From NCBI GenBank assembly GCA_946549475.1, contig CAMNQO010000048.1, positions 1-10,351 of the forward strand: a stretch of DNA of 10,351 nt. Reading direction: 5' to 3'. This stretch comes from an uncultured Bacteroidales bacterium (GTDB lineage: Bacteria; Bacteroidota; Bacteroidia; Bacteroidales; UBA932). The notes beneath the pieces were generated by a model that worked only from the letters and a program-made list of their open reading frames with translations, was not told the origin of the DNA and did not search any database. Below, one piece after another: positions 6,307 to 10,351 of this stretch. The position numbers and the translations under genes were made by a program. Each line of letters starts with the position of its first letter. Position 1 is the first letter of the stretch.

Positions 6307-7043
6307 TTCCCTGTCTCGACGTCAAGGACGGACAGGTTGTCAAGGGCATCAATTTCGTCGGGCTCAAGGAAGTGGGCGATGCCGTCGAAATGGGCCGCAA
6401 GTATTCCCGCGAAGGCGCTGACGAACTGGTCTATCTGGACATCAGTGCCACTTTCGAGGGCCGCAAGACTTTCGTGGACCTGGTCGGACGCATCGCTTCG
6501 GTCATCGACATCCCTTTTACGGTCGGCGGCGGCATCTCTTCGTATGACGATGCCGCCCGCCTGCTCGACAGCGGGGCGGACAAGATTTCCGTCAACAGCG
6601 CCGCCATCGCCCGTCCCGAACTGATTTCGCAGATTGCCCGGCAGTACGGCAGCCAGTTCGTGGTCTGCGCCATCGATGCCAAGAACATCGACGGCCGCTG
6701 GACGGCGACGACCCACGGCGGCCGCCAGTTGACGGACAAAGAACTCTTTTCCTGGGCCCTGGAAGCGCAGGAACGGGGAGCCGGCGAGATTCTTTTCACC
6801 TCGATGGACCACGACGGCACCAAAGCGGGCTATCCCTGCGAGGTCTATGCCCGTCTGTGCGAGAGCCTGCGGATTCCCGTCATCGCCTCCGGCGGAGCGG
6901 GCTCCGTGGACCACATCGCCGATGTCCTGACCCGGGGCAAGGCGGACGCCGCCCTCGCCGCCAGCATTTTCCACTACGGCGAGATTCCCATTCCCGTGCT
7001 CAAGGCCGAGTTGGACCGGAAGGGCATCCCCGTGAGATTGTAA
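6288..7043 (+). CDS. hisF: Imidazole glycerol phosphate synthase, cyclase subunit
   Basis: Uses ammonia delivered by HisH to split and cyclise PRFAR into imidazole glycerol phosphate and AICAR, the latter feeding purine synthesis. The 251 residues form a (beta/alpha)8 barrel with both catalytic aspartates at the classical numbers, D11 (PCLDVKDG) and D130 (CAIDAKN). Phosphate-binding loops are VGGGISS (79-85) and ASGGAGS (200-206). The ATG at 6288 is chosen because it gives the invariant VAKRIIPCLD start; the frame is open further upstream only as a shadow of hisA. The start lies 19 nt inside hisA, the longest overlap in the cluster. The gene ends with a tandem stop in frame (TAATAG, 7041-7046), 18 nt before hisIE. 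Confidence 0.97.
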   Translation: MVAKRIIPCLDVKDGQVVKGINFVGLKEVGDAVEMGRKYSREGADELVYLDISATFEGRKTFVDLVGRIASVIDIPFTVGGGISSYDDAARLLDSGADKISVNSAAIARPELISQIARQYGSQFVVCAIDAKNIDGRWTATTHGGRQLTDKELFSWALEAQERGAGEILFTSMDHDGTKAGYPCEVYARLCESLRIPVIASGGAGSVDHIADVLTRGKADAALAASIFHYGEIPIPVLKAELDRKGIPVRL

Positions 7044-7061
7044 TAGATAAAGGTTAGCAAG

Positions 7062-7685
7062 ATGGCACAGAAAAATACGCAACCCGTGAAATTTTCGGAC
7101 TTCAAACTCGACAAGACCGGCGACGGCCTGCTCCCGGTCATCATCCAGGACGACCGTACCCTCAAGGTGCTGATGCTGGGTTATATGAATGAAGAAGCCT
7201 TCGATAAGACCCTCGCGGAAGGCCGCGTGACCTTCTTTTCCCGGGGACGCAACACCCTCTGGACCAAAGGGGAGACCAGCGGCCATTATCTCACCGTCCG
7301 GGAAATGTATGCCGACTGCGACAACGACACCCTGCTCATCAGGGCCCTGCCCGCCGGTCCGACCTGTCACCGGGGGACGACGGCCTGTTTCGACACGCCC
7401 GAGGAGGAAGGTTTCCTCGGAGAACTCGCGGAACTCATCAAAGGCCGTCACGAGCAGATGCCCGAGGGCTCCTATACCACCAAACTCTTCATCAAAGGGG
7501 TAAAGACCATTGCCAAGAAGGTGGGCGAGGAAACGACCGAAATGATCATCGAGGCCGTGGACGGCAAACGCGACCGTTTCATCTACGAGGCCTCCGATAT
7601 GCTCTATCACTTCCTCGTCCTGCTGGAACAGATGGGAGTGAGCGTGAAAGATTTGGAGAAAGAACTGCGCCTCCGTCATCGTTAG
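7062..7685 (+). CDS. hisI: Bifunctional phosphoribosyl-AMP cyclohydrolase / phosphoribosyl-ATP pyrophosphatase
   Basis: HisIE fusion for steps 2 and 3: the C-terminal HisE part removes pyrophosphate from PR-ATP, then the N-terminal HisI part opens the adenine ring of PR-AMP. Residues 1 to about 112 are HisI, with RGRNTLWTKGETSG (61-74), the metal-binding DCDND around C86, and C102 and C109 in GPTCHRGTTAC as the expected zinc cysteines. Residues about 118-207 are the all-alpha HisE/MazG-like domain, with the acidic motif GEETTEMIIEA (155-165) and EASDMLYH (176-183). The length of 207 is close to the E. coli fusion. The start ATG follows an A-rich site with AAAGG (7049-7053). Unlike the genes before it, it does not overlap its neighbour. 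It ends with TAG, the only TAG stop in the window. Confidence 0.96.
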   Translation: MAQKNTQPVKFSDFKLDKTGDGLLPVIIQDDRTLKVLMLGYMNEEAFDKTLAEGRVTFFSRGRNTLWTKGETSGHYLTVREMYADCDNDTLLIRALPAGPTCHRGTTACFDTPEEEGFLGELAELIKGRHEQMPEGSYTTKLFIKGVKTIAKKVGEETTEMIIEAVDGKRDRFIYEASDMLYHFLVLLEQMGVSVKDLEKELRLRHR

Positions 7686-7686
7686 G

Positions 7687-7707
7687 GACGGCCCCGTCGG
7701 AGGACGG
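7687..7707 (+). other. Short inverted repeats in the hisIE-prfB gap
   Basis: GACGG (7687-7691), CCGTC (7694-7698) and GACGG (7703-7707) allow two mutually exclusive small hairpins: GACG/CGTC with a 4-nt loop (7687-7698), or CCGTC/GACGG with a 4-nt GGAG loop (7694-7707). No T-run follows, so this is not a standard intrinsic terminator. The site lies between the hisIE stop and the prfB ribosome-binding region and could be chance in GC-rich DNA. Confidence 0.25.
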
Positions 7708-7726
7708 CTCGAAGAAAGGAATCAAT

Positions 7727-8848
7727 ATGACAAGTCAAGAAAATATCAAAGAACTGCGCGGCCGCATCGACTTCCTGCATAAGTGTCTCAATATCGAGGA
7801 CAAACGTTCGCAGGTGGCTTCGATGCAGGAAAAGACGCTCGCGGCCGACTTCTGGAACGAGCCGAAAGAGGCTGAGAAGTTTCTCAAGTCCATCGCTGCC
7901 GTCAAGTTCTGGGTGACGGCCTACGATGCACTGGCCGCCGCGGCCGACGATGTGGATGTACTCTACGATTTTGCCAAGGAGTCCCTGGCCGTTTCAGCCC
8001 CTGCTTCCGAAGAGGAGGGACAGCAGACCGAGGAGGAAAAAGAACTCGACGCTGCCGTCAAGACGCTTTCGAAGAAGGTGGAGGAACTCGAACTCCGCAA
8101 TATGCTCGGCGAGGAAGGAGACAACCTCGGCGCCGTGCTGACCATCAATTCCGGAGCCGGCGGCACCGAGTCCAACGACTGGTCCTCGATGCTGATGCGG
8201 ATGTACCTCCGCTGGTGCGAGCGCAACGGCTACAAGACCGAAATCACGGAAATGACCGAAGGAGACGAGGCCGGCATCAAGTCCGTCACCATCCAGGTGG
8301 AAGGGGACTACGCCTTCGGCTACCTCAAAGCCGAAAGCGGGGTGCACCGCCTGGTCCGCATCTCGCCCTTCAACGCCCAGGGCAAGCGCCAGACGACCTT
8401 TTCTTCCGTGTTCGTCTATCCCCTCGTGGACGATACCATCGAAATCGAAATCAATCCCGCCGACCTCGAATGGGACACCTACCGCAGCAGCGGGGCGGGC
8501 GGGCAGAATGTCAACAAAGTGGAGACCGGCGTGCGCGTCCGGCACATCCCGACGGGCATCGTGGTGGAGAACACCGAGACCCGTTCGCAGCTGGACAACC
8601 GCAACAACGCCCTGCGCATCCTCAAGTCGCGCCTGTACGACCTCGAACTCAAGAAACGCCAGGAGAAGCAGGCGGAGCTCGAAGGGCAGAAAAAGCGCAT
8701 CGAGTGGGGCAGCCAGATCCGTTCCTATGTCCTCCATCCCTACAAGATGGTCAAGGACCTGCGTACCGGCTATGAGACTTCCGACACCCAGGGCGTCCTG
8801 GACGGCGACCTCAATGAATTTATGAAAGAATATTTAATGAACAACTGA
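7727..8848 (+). CDS. prfB: Peptide chain release factor 2
   Basis: Class I release factor that recognises UGA and UAA and triggers peptide release. The 373-residue protein has the RF2 tripeptide SPF (213-215), which separates it from RF1 (P-x-T), and the catalytic GGQ (258-260) in SSGAGGQNVN; the glutamine is normally methylated by PrmC. The position equal to T246 of E. coli K-12 is serine (S254). An acidic, Glu-rich segment (about 91-107) lies in the N-terminal helical domain. The reading frame is continuous from ATG: around codons 18-26, where many prfB genes carry a CUUUGA frameshift site with an in-frame UGA, the sequence reads LHKCLNIED with neither signal. The start has AAAGGA seven nt upstream (7715-7720). 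The gene ends in UGA, which its own product reads. It is 41 nt after hisIE and one base before the fumarase gene. Confidence 0.96.
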   Translation: MTSQENIKELRGRIDFLHKCLNIEDKRSQVASMQEKTLAADFWNEPKEAEKFLKSIAAVKFWVTAYDALAAAADDVDVLYDFAKESLAVSAPASEEEGQQTEEEKELDAAVKTLSKKVEELELRNMLGEEGDNLGAVLTINSGAGGTESNDWSSMLMRMYLRWCERNGYKTEITEMTEGDEAGIKSVTIQVEGDYAFGYLKAESGVHRLVRISPFNAQGKRQTTFSSVFVYPLVDDTIEIEINPADLEWDTYRSSGAGGQNVNKVETGVRVRHIPTGIVVENTETRSQLDNRNNALRILKSRLYDLELKKRQEKQAELEGQKKRIEWGSQIRSYVLHPYKMVKDLRTGYETSDTQGVLDGDLNEFMKEYLMNN

Positions 8849-8849
8849 T

Positions 8850-10351
<1,502 letters not shown>

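Noticed and set aside
6147..7679. 510-codon open frame on the - strand opposite hisA, hisF and hisIE
   Set aside because: It crosses three well-supported genes and has no motif of its own; explained by GC-rich codon use.

Overview
The window is a compact stretch of core metabolism with every convincing gene on the + strand. It looks like a GC-rich member of the Bacteroidota, probably order Bacteroidales. The reasons are HisB, HisF, HisIE and methyltransferase sequences of the Bacteroides type, A-rich ribosome-binding regions (positions 588-600 and 7049-7061), and one good match to the Bacteroidota -7 promoter box TAnnTTTG (3903-3910). The genus cannot be fixed from the sequence alone.

Layout: 1-558 is the 3' part of an RlmI-type class I SAM-dependent rRNA methyltransferase. 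601-7685 is a complete histidine biosynthesis cluster in the order hisG-D-C-B-H-A-F-IE. This is the gene order known from enterobacteria, and all activities of the pathway are packed into eight genes by the bifunctional HisB and HisIE proteins and the two-function HisD. 7727-8848 is prfB (peptide chain release factor 2). 8850 to the window end is a class I [4Fe-4S] fumarate hydratase cut off by the window edge.

How the genes work together: HisG starts the pathway from PRPP and ATP. HisIE opens and trims the adduct, HisA isomerises it, and the HisH-HisF glutaminase/cyclase makes IGP plus AICAR. HisB dehydrates IGP and later dephosphorylates histidinol phosphate, HisC transaminates in between, and HisD oxidises histidinol to histidine. 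Stop/start overlaps (hisG/hisD 1 nt; hisD/hisC, hisB/hisH and hisH/hisA 4 nt each; hisA/hisF 19 nt) suggest tight translational coupling. The one large break is the 121-nt gap between hisC and hisB. It holds a weak terminator-like hairpin with a T-run followed by the TATCTTTG promoter box, so the cluster may be two transcription units: hisGDC and hisBHAF(IE).

I found no mobile element, CRISPR array, tRNA/rRNA, toxin-antitoxin, defence system or histidine-rich leader peptide. No stretch above 300 nt lacks a gene. The points most worth a second look are the loss of the usual zinc-binding Cys/His residues in the HisB phosphatase domain, the hisC-hisB gap, and a prfB without the usual programmed frameshift. 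I see no evidence for a previously undescribed system.
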